The translations under genes were made by a program, and so were the position numbers. The notes under the pieces were generated by a model. That model was not told the DNA's origin. It saw nothing but the letters and a program-made list of their open reading frames with translations, and searched no databases. A stretch of 64,000 bases of DNA from Virgibacillus salexigens. GTDB lineage: Bacteria; Bacillota; Bacilli; Bacillales; Amphibacillaceae. The stretch spans positions 868,001-932,000 of the forward strand of contig NZ_BNEO01000001.1 of assembly GCF_014905415.1 (NCBI RefSeq), in the 5' to 3' direction. This document shows positions 44,599 to 55,689 of the stretch, piece by piece. Position 1 is the stretch's first letter; the number at the start of each line of letters is the position of its first letter.

Positions 44599-46069
44599 AC
44601 AACTACTTAGTGGACTAATTAAACAAGCCACTCACGTTGGTTTAATCACCAAAGACGATCGTTTGTATGTCAGAAATCAAGTGATGCACCTATTAGATAT
44701 AACTACGTTCCCAGAAGATGTCATACCCCTGGAAGCGTCCATTCCTGAACTTCTTGATCAAATAATTACGTATGCAATTGACCATAACGTAATCGAAGAT
44801 ATTTTTGATGATAAGGAAATGCTAGCAGCTTCGGTTATGAATTGTTTTGTTGCTCGCCCTTCCGAAGTGAATCGTACCTTTTATCAAAAATACGAACAAT
44901 CACCTAAGGAAGCAACGGACTACTTTTATCGCTTGAGCCAAAACAGCAATTATATCCAATTAAAACGAATTAACAAGAACATTCATTTTGCATCTAGTAC
45001 GCCTTATGGGGATATGGATATTACTATAAATCTTTCGAAGCCAGAAAAGGATCCCGCGCAAATAAAACGAGAAAGAGAACAAAAACAGAAGACGAATTAC
45101 CCTAAATGCGTCTTATGTGTTGAAAATGAAGGGTATGTAGGAAGAATCGGTCATCCTGCCCGTGCTAATCACCGAGTAATAAAGGTTTCCCTGCAAGGGG
45201 AGAATTGGTATTTGCAATATTCTCCTTATGTTTATTATAACGAGCATAGCATTCTGCTTGCAGAAGAACACCGAAACATGAAGATCGATAGACAAGCATT
45301 TGAACGTCTGATACTATTTACGGAACGATTCCCCCACTACTTTATTGGATCAAATGCAGATTTACCAATTGTCGGTGGTTCCATTTTAAGTCATGACCAT
45401 TATCAAGCAGGTAATTATCAATTTGCTATGACCACAGCAGAAAATGCGTTTATCTTTACGTTAGAGCGTTTTCCATCCATTCATGCAGCGGTTTTACAAT
45501 GGCCATTATCGGTGATTCGTTTGCAAAGTCAGCATAAAGAACAATTGCTTGATGCAGCAGATCACATATTACAACAATGGAGAGGTTATTCGGATGAAGG
45601 TGCTGCTATCCATGCATTTTCCGGTAATGTTCCTCATAATACGATCACGCCAATAGCAAGATTGCATAAAAATGGAACCCATGAGCTTGATCTGGTATTA
45701 CGCAATAATCGAACTTCAGAAGCGCATCCAATGGGAATTTTCCATCCACATGCAGACGTTCATCATATCAAAAAAGAAAATATTGGCTTGATAGAAGTAA
45801 TGGGTCTTGCTGTACTCCCAGCACGTTTAAAAGAGGAGCTAGCTGAAATAAAGCAGCATTTGCTTGGAGAGTCCGCAGCTATTGCAACATATCATCAAGC
45901 TTGGGCACAACAACTACAGCAGCAATACGGTGTGATTAATGACGAGGATCGCGCAACATCCATTATTAAGGAAGAAGTAGGTAAGAAATTCACCAAAGCA
46001 TTAGAAGATGCTGGGGTATTTAAACAAAAAGAAGACTTCTCACGATTTATAGACACATTAAATAGGTAG
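44591..46069 (+). CDS. galT: UDP-glucose--hexose-1-phosphate uridylyltransferase (class II, Firmicutes type)
   Basis: 492 residues, the length of the low-GC Gram-positive GalT family, which differs from the 350-residue E. coli form. The active-site region is [16 protein letters not shown], preceded by [22 protein letters not shown]. It exchanges UMP between UDP-glucose and galactose 1-phosphate. AAAGGAGA lies nine bases before the ATG, and the start is inside the galE end. Confidence 0.95.
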   Translation: MIEQLLSGLIKQATHVGLITKDDRLYVRNQVMHLLDITTFPEDVIPLEASIPELLDQIITYAIDHNVIEDIFDDKEMLAASVMNCFVARPSEVNRTFYQKYEQSPKEATDYFYRLSQNSNYIQLKRINKNIHFASSTPYGDMDITINLSKPEKDPAQIKREREQKQKTNYPKCVLCVENEGYVGRIGHPARANHRVIKVSLQGENWYLQYSPYVYYNEHSILLAEEHRNMKIDRQAFERLILFTERFPHYFIGSNADLPIVGGSILSHDHYQAGNYQFAMTTAENAFIFTLERFPSIHAAVLQWPLSVIRLQSQHKEQLLDAADHILQQWRGYSDEGAAIHAFSGNVPHNTITPIARLHKNGTHELDLVLRNNRTSEAHPMGIFHPHADVHHIKKENIGLIEVMGLAVLPARLKEELAEIKQHLLGESAAIATYHQAWAQQLQQQYGVINDEDRATSIIKEEVGKKFTKALEDAGVFKQKEDFSRFIDTLNR

Positions 46070-46081
46070 GTGACCGAATGG

Positions 46082-47110
46082 ATGAAGATCTCAAGCAAGC
46101 AAGTGACGGATAAGTGGACGGAATTCACTTTAGTAAATGACAAGCAGATGTCTGTTAGTCTCTTAAACTATGGCGGTATTATTACAGAAATCATGGTACC
46201 AGATCGTGATGGGAACAGAGAAAATGTCGTCCTCGGATTTAAAAATATTACCGATTACCAAGCGAATCCTGCCTTTTTTGGTGCATTGATTGGTCCAGTA
46301 GCTGGGAGGATTGAGAAAGCTTCGTTTCAATTGGACGGAAAAACATATCCCTTGGAGAAAAATGATGGGGAGAATCATCTGCATAGCGGGTCGAATGGAT
46401 TTCATCAAGTGTTATGGGACGCCGTACCTTTCCAAACAAATGAGGCTGTAGGAGTGAAACTTAGGCATCAAACAGATCCTAAGAATGGCTTTCCAGGCCA
46501 TGTTGACGTTACGGTAACTTATTGTTTAACAAACGATAACCAACTTACCTTGGATTATCATGCGACAACTGATCAGACAACTCCGATTGCATTAACGAAT
46601 CATAGTTATTTTAATTTAAATGGATCTGCCAAACAGGAGGTTACTAATCACTATGTGACCTTTAACAGCAATGCATTTCTTGAATTAGATGAGAAACTCA
46701 TTCCAACCGGTAAAACGATTGAAGTGGACAATAGCACCTTTGATTTTCGCACTGGAAGATTTTTAAAAGACGGCACGACTACTGCTTCCTTACAACATCA
46801 AGTTGCGAATGATGGCTATGATCACTACTTTCTATTTGACGGAAATGGCCATGTACAAATAACAGAAGAGACATCGGGCAGAACACTGGATGTTCGAACG
46901 ACCCAACCGGGGATGGTCATGTATACATCGAATACATTAGAGGGAGGAATGGAATTAGCAGAAGGACAATCTGGCAGTTATATGGGGGTATGCTTTGAAA
47001 CACAAGGAAGCCCAGCCTCCCTACACCATAACCATATTTCATCAATCCTATTAAAGCCAGATAAAATCTATCAAGAAAAAACGGTCTTTTCCTTTGGAAT
47101 ACAGGCTTAA
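46082..47110 (+). CDS. galM: Aldose 1-epimerase (mutarotase)
   Basis: About 342 residues. The ATG at 46082 sits nine bases after AGGTG; an in-frame GTG at 46070, adjoining the galT stop, has only a weak site. Motifs are LNYGGIITEIMVPDRDG, LIGPVAGRIEKASF, NHLHSGSNGFH, LTNHSYFNLNG (catalytic His) and the C-terminal CFETQGSP. It converts beta- to alpha-galactose for galactokinase. It is the last gene of the gal operon. Confidence 0.94.
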   Translation: MKISSKQVTDKWTEFTLVNDKQMSVSLLNYGGIITEIMVPDRDGNRENVVLGFKNITDYQANPAFFGALIGPVAGRIEKASFQLDGKTYPLEKNDGENHLHSGSNGFHQVLWDAVPFQTNEAVGVKLRHQTDPKNGFPGHVDVTVTYCLTNDNQLTLDYHATTDQTTPIALTNHSYFNLNGSAKQEVTNHYVTFNSNAFLELDEKLIPTGKTIEVDNSTFDFRTGRFLKDGTTTASLQHQVANDGYDHYFLFDGNGHVQITEETSGRTLDVRTTQPGMVMYTSNTLEGGMELAEGQSGSYMGVCFETQGSPASLHHNHISSILLKPDKIYQEKTVFSFGIQA

Positions 47111-47111
47111 C

Positions 47112-47153
47112 AAATCAAAGAGCTGAACAAGTATGCATTCAGCTCTTTGATTT
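47112..47153. terminator. Bidirectional terminator between galM and the ROK regulator
   Basis: AAATCAAAGAGCTGAA and TTCAGCTCTTTGATTT pair exactly over 16 bp around a 10-base loop, with A/T ends on both sides. It serves the two convergent genes. Confidence 0.88.
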
Positions 47154-47155
47154 AT

Positions 47156-48328
47156 TCATTGTCTTTCATTAAATAATTCAACTAATAGTAACGCTACTGC
47201 ACCTAATAATGTTGCATCATCTCCGAGATTCGTAATGGTAATCTCGGTCTCCTTTGCTTTCGAAGTAAGTGCACGTTGTTTAATCGTGTCCTTAATATGG
47301 GGAAAAATAAACTTCTCCCCTTTCATAACACCTCCGCCAAGGACAATTTTCTCGGGATTCAGCAAATGAATCAGATTAATTAGCCCTATACCAATGATTA
47401 TGCCCGTTTCCTGGAGTAATTCGATATATCCTCGTTCGCCATGCTGTGCACGTTCAAATACTTTCTTCCCAGTTAAATTACTGCCATTTTCTAGTGCTAG
47501 CTTGGACTGCGCGCGATCAGCTATTGCTGTTCCTGTTATGAATGTTTGTAAGCAGCCGGGATTTCCACAATCACAAATCGGTCCATTTATATCAATGGTC
47601 ATATGCCCTATCTCCCCAGCAATATCCTCCGCACCATGATATAACTGCTTGTTTATAATAATACCAGAACCAACACCACGTCCAATGTTCACTGCGACCA
47701 TACTGTGAACGCCTCCATGACCACCAAACCAAGACTCCCCTAATGCCATGGCTCTTGCATCATTTTCAACTCGAACCGTTAAACCAAATGCTTCCTCTAA
47801 TTCCTGCTTAATAGGTATATTTGACACCCCGAGGTTTGGGGCAATTTGTGATACCCCATCTTTCACATTAACAACGCCATGCATGGCAACACCAATACCA
47901 ATAATTTTTTCTGATTGGATTGGAGAAGTATGAAGAATTTTTTGTATATTCTCTTTGATAACGGCAAGAAATTTTGTATTGGTTGTTGGTTTTATCACTT
48001 TACTGGAAATACGCTCAAAAACCTCCCCTGAGAGATTCGTCAGCATACAAGCTACTGTTTCTGGACCAGCATCCACTCCAACCACATAATAGGCATCACT
48101 ATTAATGTGAAGCATGGTGGGTTTTCTCCCACCCATTGATTTCCCAAGTTCACTTTCCATGACGATTCCTTGGTCGATTAGTTCCTTTACAATACTGCTG
48201 ACAGTCGGTGGGGTTAATGTTGTATCTTTGGCAATTTGTGCTCGCGATATTGGTTCTGATGTTCTAATTTTATTAAGTATGATGGATTTATTTACTGATT
48301 TCATTAACTGAAACGTCCCACGCTGCAT
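47156..48328 (-). CDS. ROK family transcriptional repressor (XylR/NagC type), probable gal regulator
   Basis: 390 residues. The N-terminal winged helix reads ISRAQIAKDTTLTPPTVSSI (about residues 28-47). A ROK kinase-like domain follows (GVDAGPETVACMLTN). The zinc motif is intact: GEIGHMTIDINGPICDCGNP continuing GCLQTF. GGAGG precedes the ATG. It lies convergent with the gal operon, and an AT-rich repeat like those in the gal/MFS promoter lies in front of its own gene (48374-48391). It probably represses gal uptake and catabolism and itself, released by galactose. Confidence 0.9.
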   Translation of the reverse strand: MQRGTFQLMKSVNKSIILNKIRTSEPISRAQIAKDTTLTPPTVSSIVKELIDQGIVMESELGKSMGGRKPTMLHINSDAYYVVGVDAGPETVACMLTNLSGEVFERISSKVIKPTTNTKFLAVIKENIQKILHTSPIQSEKIIGIGVAMHGVVNVKDGVSQIAPNLGVSNIPIKQELEEAFGLTVRVENDARAMALGESWFGGHGGVHSMVAVNIGRGVGSGIIINKQLYHGAEDIAGEIGHMTIDINGPICDCGNPGCLQTFITGTAIADRAQSKLALENGSNLTGKKVFERAQHGERGYIELLQETGIIIGIGLINLIHLLNPEKIVLGGGVMKGEKFIFPHIKDTIKQRALTSKAKETEITITNLGDDATLLGAVALLLVELFNERQ

Positions 48329-48373
48329 GGCTTATCCTCCGTTCAATCATTAACTGACTTCATTATAGCATAG

Positions 48374-48391
48374 TAAATTAAATTAATTTAA
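48374..48391. promoter_or_regulatory. Related AT-rich operator upstream of the ROK repressor
   Basis: TAAATTAAATTAATTTAA shares the 12-base core ATTAAATTAATT with the duplicated element at 42201 and 42347. It lies 46-63 bases before the repressor start. Confidence 0.58.
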
Positions 48392-48410
48392 GAAGGAATG
48401 TTTTATTCAC

Positions 48411-48659
48411 TTACCATTTGAAGTCAGTCGGATGGGGACAATGCTTATACGCTATCTTTGCTCGAAAGTGAATAAAACAACCACAAAGACTGCAGGTAGT
48501 TTGATTAAGCAGTGATGGACAAGTCATACAACTAGCAACTCTTTCTTTGTAAACAGCATCATCGACTAGATCCGTCTCCAGTGCTAGTTGTTCTTCCACA
48601 AGAAGCTTTACATCGTGAATAGACATCACATTATCAGCATAACATCCTTTACAGCTCAT
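48411..48659 (-). CDS. Small cysteine-rich protein (DUF6171-like)
   Basis: 82 residues from the ATG at 48659 (AGGAGG six bases upstream, inside the end of the araM-like gene). Eight Cys are arranged as CKGC near the N-terminus, CMTC in the middle and TTCSLCGCFIHFRAKIAYKHC at the end, with an acidic helical stretch between. The pattern looks like a zinc-binding knuckle protein and resembles DUF6171. It is the last gene of the arabinose operon. The function is unknown and the family name is tentative. Confidence 0.75.
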   Translation of the reverse strand: MSCKGCYADNVMSIHDVKLLVEEQLALETDLVDDAVYKERVASCMTCPSLLNQTTCSLCGCFIHFRAKIAYKHCPHPTDFKW

Positions 48660-48669
48660 CAATAACCTC

Positions 48670-49881
48670 CTAGCCATACACCTTCTCGAAAGGATATGCT
48701 ATGCGTTGTTTTTTTAATTTATTGATTAACAATAAACCCGTACAGCGATCCCGTAGATAATATGCCTTATTAAGACTTTCTTCCACGAGTTGATCATCAA
48801 TCCCTAATTCACGAGAAGTAGTCGGACCTCCCACTCTATTCAACATCGTCCTTAACCAATCAGAATCAGGCATCGTGAGTATTTCAGTTTTTATTGTAGG
48901 CCAATACGTTATTAATCTTTCCTCTATTTTCGTAGCAGGTTTTAATAAATCAGTAGCAAAACAATGTGCAAACTGACGATATAAATCAGCAATAAGGATT
49001 GTCGTTACACCTACCTTAGCTCCATGTAATAATTGTTTCGCGTCTTTCTTTAATAATTCCATCTCCCAAAAATGGGATAGATGATGCTCTCCGCCGGAAG
49101 CACTACGAGATGAATTGATTAGCAACATCACTAATCCCGATTCGATTAATGCTTGCATTAAAATGGCAACACCCTCCTCGTTTGCCTGTGCAATTTCCTC
49201 TACGTATTGAATACAGGTATCCAATGACGTTCTTGTAAGATCAGCAGCCGTTTGGTTATATGGTTCTTCACCAATTAAATAGGAAATCTTCCAATCTAGT
49301 AGTGACGTGTACTTCCCTAAAATATCACCAAAACCAGCCGCAGTAAGTTCTTTAGGTGCATCTTTCAAGACAGCAATATCTGCAAAAACAGCGATTGGAG
49401 ATGCTGTTTGAATGGTTTGCTTAACACCCTCTAGAATGAGTGGTGCCCCTTTTGAAGTAAAGCCATCTACTGACGCTGCCGTAGGTACAGAAATAAACGG
49501 GATACCCATTTTATAAGCACAGAAGCGCGTAATATCATGAATCGTTCCTGCACCAACTGCAATTAAAGCATCTGCCTGCTCTGGTATACCAACAAGTAAT
49601 TGCATTATTGTAGTCTCATCTGCATTTACTTGACCATGTGCATTTGCTCGCAGTGAAACTAGGTGTGTAGTTACTTTATCTTGTAATGCGTTTTGTAATT
49701 TTTCTCCAGCAACCTGGTACGTATGCTTATCTACCACCAACACAACGGTTGCCAAATGATGCGCTTGAAGAAAAGGGGCTACTTGATCCATACAATTCTT
49801 TTTAATTTCTATCGTAGGAAAGTTAGATGTATCTTGGTTTAAATCCTCTGCCAAGTGGTAGAGTTCCTTTGTCAGCTCCAT
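48670..49881 (-). CDS. araM: sn-Glycerol-1-phosphate dehydrogenase (AraM/EgsA family)
   Basis: About 403 residues from the ATG at 49881, eight bases after GGAGG. It is an iron-dependent-dehydrogenase-like fold with ALIAVGAGTIHDITRFCAY and PFISVPTAASVDGFTSKGAP. Metal ligands are expected in the C-terminal SASGGEHHLSHFWE and HGAKVGV segments. The family reduces dihydroxyacetone phosphate to sn-glycerol 1-phosphate. In B. subtilis araM also lies in the arabinose operon (araABDLMNPQ-abfA), so the linkage is conserved although its metabolic reason is unclear. Confidence 0.9.
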   Translation of the reverse strand: MELTKELYHLAEDLNQDTSNFPTIEIKKNCMDQVAPFLQAHHLATVVLVVDKHTYQVAGEKLQNALQDKVTTHLVSLRANAHGQVNADETTIMQLLVGIPEQADALIAVGAGTIHDITRFCAYKMGIPFISVPTAASVDGFTSKGAPLILEGVKQTIQTASPIAVFADIAVLKDAPKELTAAGFGDILGKYTSLLDWKISYLIGEEPYNQTAADLTRTSLDTCIQYVEEIAQANEEGVAILMQALIESGLVMLLINSSRSASGGEHHLSHFWEMELLKKDAKQLLHGAKVGVTTILIADLYRQFAHCFATDLLKPATKIEERLITYWPTIKTEILTMPDSDWLRTMLNRVGGPTTSRELGIDDQLVEESLNKAYYLRDRCTGLLLINKLKKQRIAYPFEKVYG

Positions 49882-49929
49882 TCTTTTTTCCTCCATTCTA
49901 AATTAAATCATCCGTTCCTTATTGAATAT

Positions 49930-51414
49930 TTAGTTTAGAGCCAATACTACGACGGACATCGGTGGTAATTCCAATTGGAGGAAATTGCCTTTCCGTTTAT
50001 ATGAGGTGAATGCAGTTGGTTTAACTGTCTCGGGTGATTCAAAGGTATTTCTAGCATTCATTTCCTTTGCAGTCAGAACCCTTCCAGTAGCGGTGGTCAT
50101 ATCGGATCCACGGATGTGAAGGGTGGTATTAGCTGATTCATCTGTATCTAAATTACATAAGCTGATATGAATAGTTCCATCCTTTGCCTCTGATGCGGAT
50201 GCGCTTAGTTTCGAATACCTTTCATCGCCAACCTCAACTTCCTCAGAAACAATATCAAGACTTAGCTTTTTAGCATCTTGATGCACCTGAAACATATCGA
50301 ACACATGATATGTTGGCGTTCGTAACATCTTATCCCCTTCTGTTAATACCATGGCCTGAATAACATTTACGGTTTGCGCAATATTAGCCATTCGCACACG
50401 GTCATTATGCTGGTTAAAGATATTTAAGGAAACACCTGCAACAAGCGCATCACGAATCGTATTCTGTTGATAAAGAAACCCAGGATTTGTACCTGGTTCC
50501 GCATCATACCAAGCTCCCCATTCGTCAATAATCATACCTATTCGTTTATTCGGATCATATTTATCCATAATAGTACCATGTTTCCTAATCAGTTTTTCAA
50601 TAAACCATGCTTTCTGCATCGTGACCTTCCATTCTTCTTTCGTAAAATTAACAGCTGAACCCTTTTTTTCAAATCCACCAGGATGTACATAATAATGTAA
50701 ACTTAGGCCATCCATAAAAGGTGCTGCCTCACGCATTAACACCTCAGTCCAATGAAAATCATCAACATTAGCTCCCCCAGCAATTTTGTATAATGTATTA
50801 TCATTATAATTACGACAATATGTCTGATACTGACGGTATAGATCAGCATAATATTCGGGGCGCATATTCCCGCCACAACCCCAATTTTCATTGCCTACAC
50901 CAAAATATGTCAGCTTCCAAGGTGCCATTTTTCCGTTTTCTTTACGCCAATTTGTCATTGGTGATTCCCCATCAAATGTCATGTACTCTACCCATTCCGA
51001 CATTTCCTGGACCGTTCCACTGCCAACATTCCCACAAATATACGGTTCCGCTCCAAGCATGTCACAAAGCATCATAAATTCATGTGTCCCAAAGTGGTTG
51101 TTCTCAACCACACCACCCCAGTGCGTATTTACCATACGCTTACGATCTTCATATGGGCCAACGCCATCTTTCCAATGGTATTCATCTGCAAAACAGCCAC
51201 CAGGCCATCGCAAAACAGGAATATTCAACTGTTTTAATGCCTGTAATACATCATTTCGAATTCCTTGTGTATTGGGAATAGGCGAGTCCTCTCCAACCCA
51301 AATCCCTTCGTATATCCCCCTTCCCAGATGCTCTGCGAAATGCCCATATATGTTTTTGTGAATGACTCCTTCATGTATATCCCCATTGATAATGATTTTG
51401 TTCAAAGCAACCAT
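49930..51414 (-). CDS. abfA: Alpha-L-arabinofuranosidase, GH51 (copy 1)
   Basis: About 494 residues. [11 protein letters not shown] carries the acid/base Glu and [10 protein letters not shown] carries the nucleophile Glu. The start [18 protein letters not shown] is typical. AAAGGAG abuts the ATG at 51414, so the TTG four codons in, at 51405, may be the true start. There is no signal peptide, so it acts in the cytoplasm on imported arabino-oligosaccharides. It lies between yesL and araM in the AraR-controlled operon. It differs clearly from copy 2 at 53974 and may prefer another linkage. Confidence 0.93.
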   Translation of the reverse strand: MVALNKIIINGDIHEGVIHKNIYGHFAEHLGRGIYEGIWVGEDSPIPNTQGIRNDVLQALKQLNIPVLRWPGGCFADEYHWKDGVGPYEDRKRMVNTHWGGVVENNHFGTHEFMMLCDMLGAEPYICGNVGSGTVQEMSEWVEYMTFDGESPMTNWRKENGKMAPWKLTYFGVGNENWGCGGNMRPEYYADLYRQYQTYCRNYNDNTLYKIAGGANVDDFHWTEVLMREAAPFMDGLSLHYYVHPGGFEKKGSAVNFTKEEWKVTMQKAWFIEKLIRKHGTIMDKYDPNKRIGMIIDEWGAWYDAEPGTNPGFLYQQNTIRDALVAGVSLNIFNQHNDRVRMANIAQTVNVIQAMVLTEGDKMLRTPTYHVFDMFQVHQDAKKLSLDIVSEEVEVGDERYSKLSASASEAKDGTIHISLCNLDTDESANTTLHIRGSDMTTATGRVLTAKEMNARNTFESPETVKPTAFTSYKRKGNFLQLELPPMSVVVLALN

Positions 51415-51438
51415 CTCCTTTTTAAAAAATCTTTCTTC

Positions 51439-52059
51439 TTATACATTGGCTGTATCCATTTGAGAGAAAACATACATCGCTCCCCACATCCAACTAAATG
51501 CAAAAACACTAAAAAATAGGAGTGGTAGAAATGCAGGATAGGAAATCGATAGATAAATTAAACCAAAGCTAGTAACAAAGATCCCCAACGTAATATGTAC
51601 TTTTGATAATCCAATGATGAACGCATGTTTCATATATTGATAGATACTGGTTTGATAATGAGCAAGGAGGGGGAAACTCCAAATAACAACCAAACAGTAA
51701 ACAATTACTACAAAATAGAAAGCAAAAGGTACCATAAACACAACTTCCTCCTGGCGCACTTGTAATACCTTATAATTCAAAAAAAGCACGGTACCAATTG
51801 CTGTTAAAATCCACCCCAATACATTAGCTGCTGCAAATTCTTTAAAATATACTTCTTTAAACGTTCTCCAAATAGGAATCTCCTTATTACCAGCTATCCA
51901 TTTACGAGAAACTCCTAAGGCTGCGACAGTAGCCGGAAACACTCCAGCAACAAATAGTCCCATCAGTGAATAAAGCAGCCAGAGGAAATTCACAACTGCG
52001 AATCTACTAATCCAGTTCATCACTTTCTCTAAAGTCGTTACTATTCCATTTGGATTCAC
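51439..52059 (-). CDS. YesL-type DUF624 membrane protein
   Basis: About 206 residues. The GTG at 52059 has AAAGGAGG seven bases upstream; an in-frame TTG two codons earlier is inside the spacer. It shows five or so hydrophobic segments and the DUF624 start MNWISRFAVVNFLWLLYSL with GVFPATVAALG. YesL proteins are repeatedly found next to plant-oligosaccharide ABC importers and are thought to assist them; no molecular function is established. It follows the AraQ-type permease by 43 bases. Confidence 0.88.
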   Translation of the reverse strand: MNPNGIVTTLEKVMNWISRFAVVNFLWLLYSLMGLFVAGVFPATVAALGVSRKWIAGNKEIPIWRTFKEVYFKEFAAANVLGWILTAIGTVLFLNYKVLQVRQEEVVFMVPFAFYFVVIVYCLVVIWSFPLLAHYQTSIYQYMKHAFIIGLSKVHITLGIFVTSFGLIYLSISYPAFLPLLFFSVFAFSWMWGAMYVFSQMDTANV

Positions 52060-52102
52060 CCTCAAACCTCCTTTTCTTCATTCATTAAGTGGTGCGCTTT
52101 TA

Positions 52103-52942
52103 TTATCCTTTAACTCCTCCAACTGTTAGTCCCGAAACAAAATAGCGTTGGAAGAAGATAAATAGAATAATAATCGGAATAATGGTCATTACCGAACCTG
52201 CAATTAATACATCATAATTATTTCCATAAGGTGTCAATAATGTAGCTAAACCGATGGGTAAAGTAAACATATCGTTTGAACGGAGGACAAGTAATGGCCA
52301 TAAGAAATTATTCCAACTACTAAGCCCTTGTAAAATGGCCATCGCTGCAAGGGAAGGTCCCATTAACGGAAGCATAATCTTGAAAAATATTCCATATTCT
52401 GTTGTACCATCGATACGTGCTGCGTCCATTAACTCTTTAGGTAATCCTAATGCATATTGTCTAAAGAAAAAGACAGCAACTGGTGCAACGACCATTGGTA
52501 AAATCACAGCAAAATATGTGTCCACCAGTTGTGTATTTATCATTAATTGAAATAGTGGCAGCATAAGAATTTCAAATGGCACCATTAAAATAAATAACAC
52601 AAGGATGAAAAAGAAATTTCTCCCTTTGAAGTTGTATAAAGCTAATGCATAACCTACCATGGAAGAAAAAAAGAGTGAAAGTACGATCGTTACAACCGAA
52701 ATAATTAGACTATTGCCATACCATGCCCAATATTCAGGTGCCTGTGAAAAGATGTAGGTATAGTTATCTAATTGTAACTTCTCCATTGTTATATTAAATG
52801 AAATTCCGTTTCTCATTAGTTCAGAAGAAGGCATAAATGACGATATAACAAGACTAATAATTGGAAAAAGTGCAATTAACGCAAAAATAATAAAACCAAT
52901 ATTTACGATCCATTTCACTATGGCGTGGTTTTGCTTACTCAT
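52103..52942 (-). CDS. araQ: Arabino-oligosaccharide ABC transporter permease, AraQ/MalG type (importer 4)
   Basis: 279 residues, six spans, EAA loop LMDAARIDGTTEYGIF. The start immediately follows the araP stop, with GAGGAG upstream. It forms the channel with AraP. The name rests on co-location with araP, araN-like, abfA and AraR boxes; substrate is inferred. Confidence 0.88.
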   Translation of the reverse strand: MSKQNHAIVKWIVNIGFIIFALIALFPIISLVISSFMPSSELMRNGISFNITMEKLQLDNYTYIFSQAPEYWAWYGNSLIISVVTIVLSLFFSSMVGYALALYNFKGRNFFFILVLFILMVPFEILMLPLFQLMINTQLVDTYFAVILPMVVAPVAVFFFRQYALGLPKELMDAARIDGTTEYGIFFKIMLPLMGPSLAAMAILQGLSSWNNFLWPLLVLRSNDMFTLPIGLATLLTPYGNNYDVLIAGSVMTIIPIIILFIFFQRYFVSGLTVGGVKG

Positions 52943-53947
52943 TTACTCATCTCCTCTTTTAAAGGCTCCAGTTACCAACAGGTTAATAATACTAACAACA
53001 AAAATGATAAGCATTAAAATTACTCCGACTGCAGCTCCAAACCCCATATCATTCTGCTGAATACCTTGCTGATAGATATAGCCGACAACGGTTAGTCCAA
53101 TATTGCCTGGTGAACCCGCTTCCCAAAACACAAAGCTTTCTTCAAACATTCTAAACCCATTAATAATTGTGATCGTCATAACAAATATAACGATCGGCTT
53201 GAGCTGTGGTAATGTAACATACCAAAATTGTTGAACTTTCGATGCTCCATCAATTTTCGCTGCTTCATATAATTCAGACGGTACATTTTGTAATGCTGCC
53301 AAGAAATATAACATGTTAACACCAATCCAACGCCATGATGCTAACAAAACCATTAAAAACATGCCTGATATGGCATTAAATCGCCAATTAACAGCGTCCA
53401 TACCCAAGAAGTTTAGTATTTGATTTGCTACTGCTGTATCTTGCTCACCAAACATTAATCGAAATATCATACCACCAACAATTGTTGACGTAAGTGCAGG
53501 GATAAAAAAGGATGCGCGCAGGAAAGTCTTCATTTTAATTAATTTAGAATCTAAAAAGACCGCCAGTAGTATAGGAATAACGGTTAATATAATAACTGTC
53601 AGGACCACATATATGGTTGTATTCGTTAGAGCCTTATAAAACGTACCGTTTGTAATACGTGAATAATTCTCCAACCCAATAAACGAAACTTGTCCGGGTA
53701 ATACACTTTGAAAACTCATGATGATTCCTTGAATGGCAGGATAAAGAGTCAGTATTAAAAAAGTAATGATAAACGGTGATATAAATACATATGGAACTAC
53801 TTTCTTTGAATTTAATAGCTTAAAGAACTTATTTGGACCTCTTTTATTCTTTTTATATTTAGGATCTTTATTTGGGGATAACGGTGAACGGTACTCCTCC
53901 GTCTCTAATTGTAACTGAGATTGATCAGATGCAGATGACGATGCCAT
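52943..53947 (-). CDS. araP: Arabino-oligosaccharide ABC transporter permease, AraP/MalF type (importer 4)
   Basis: About 334 residues from the ATG at 53947, which has GAGGAGG upstream; a longer frame would run into abfA copy 2. A hydrophilic N-terminal tail of about 50 residues (SSASDQSQLQLETEEYRSPL, then basic) precedes six spans. The EAA loop is [16 protein letters not shown]. It pairs with AraQ. Confidence 0.88.
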   Translation of the reverse strand: MASSSASDQSQLQLETEEYRSPLSPNKDPKYKKNKRGPNKFFKLLNSKKVVPYVFISPFIITFLILTLYPAIQGIIMSFQSVLPGQVSFIGLENYSRITNGTFYKALTNTTIYVVLTVIILTVIPILLAVFLDSKLIKMKTFLRASFFIPALTSTIVGGMIFRLMFGEQDTAVANQILNFLGMDAVNWRFNAISGMFLMVLLASWRWIGVNMLYFLAALQNVPSELYEAAKIDGASKVQQFWYVTLPQLKPIVIFVMTITIINGFRMFEESFVFWEAGSPGNIGLTVVGYIYQQGIQQNDMGFGAAVGVILMLIIFVVSIINLLVTGAFKRGDE

Positions 53948-53973
53948 GGTAAAACCTCCTCTATTCCAATATT

Positions 53974-55494
<1,521 letters not shown>

Positions 55495-55521
55495 TTATCC
55501 CTCCACCCATCATTTTTAAGG

Positions 55522-55536
55522 TTAATCCGCTTGCAA
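55522..55536 (-). promoter_or_regulatory. cre-like site upstream of abfA copy 2
   Basis: On the minus strand TTGCAAGCGGATTAA matches the cre consensus except at the last fixed base. It lies between the AraR boxes and the start codon. Confidence 0.5.
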
Positions 55537-55542
55537 AACATC

Positions 55543-55558
55543 ATATACGTACATATAT
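55543..55558. promoter_or_regulatory. AraR box, abfA copy 2 promoter-proximal
   Basis: ATATACGTACATATAT has the central ACGTAC and flanking A/T of the Bacillus AraR operator (ATTTGTACGTACAAAT-like). Its centre is about 30 bases from the next box, roughly three helical turns. Confidence 0.7.
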
Positions 55559-55570
55559 ATCAAAAATAAT

Positions 55571-55586
55571 AATTGGTACGTATATG
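55571..55586. promoter_or_regulatory. AraR box overlapping the abfA copy 2 transcription start
   Basis: AATTGGTACGTATATG matches the AraR operator core and lies directly after the -10 box at 55590. Confidence 0.72.
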
Positions 55587-55589
55587 TCG

Positions 55590-55618
55590 AGTATAGCTGA
55601 TTTGATATAATATTACAA
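55590..55618 (-). promoter_or_regulatory. Promoter of the abfA-araPQ segment
   Basis: On the minus strand TTGTAA (55613-55618) and TATACT (55590-55595) are 17 bases apart. This gives the segment its own start besides araN. Confidence 0.6.
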
Positions 55619-55646
55619 TAATTTATATTATTAAAATAAATTTTGC

Positions 55647-55684
55647 AAAAAAAGGAAAGCAAGCTCCTCCTTACTCTCCTTTTT
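55647..55684 (-). terminator. Intrinsic terminator after the araN-like gene
   Basis: On the minus strand AAAAAGGA pairs with TCCTTTTT, extended by AG/CT pairs, and ends in seven T residues. It separates araN from the abfA-araPQ transcript. Confidence 0.65.
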
Positions 55685-55689
55685 AACGG

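Noticed and set aside
50891-51361. 156-codon frame on the plus strand opposite abfA copy 1
   Set aside because: It lies entirely antisense to a clear GH51 gene, is Ser/Pro/Cys-rich as expected of a shadow frame, and has no ribosome site.
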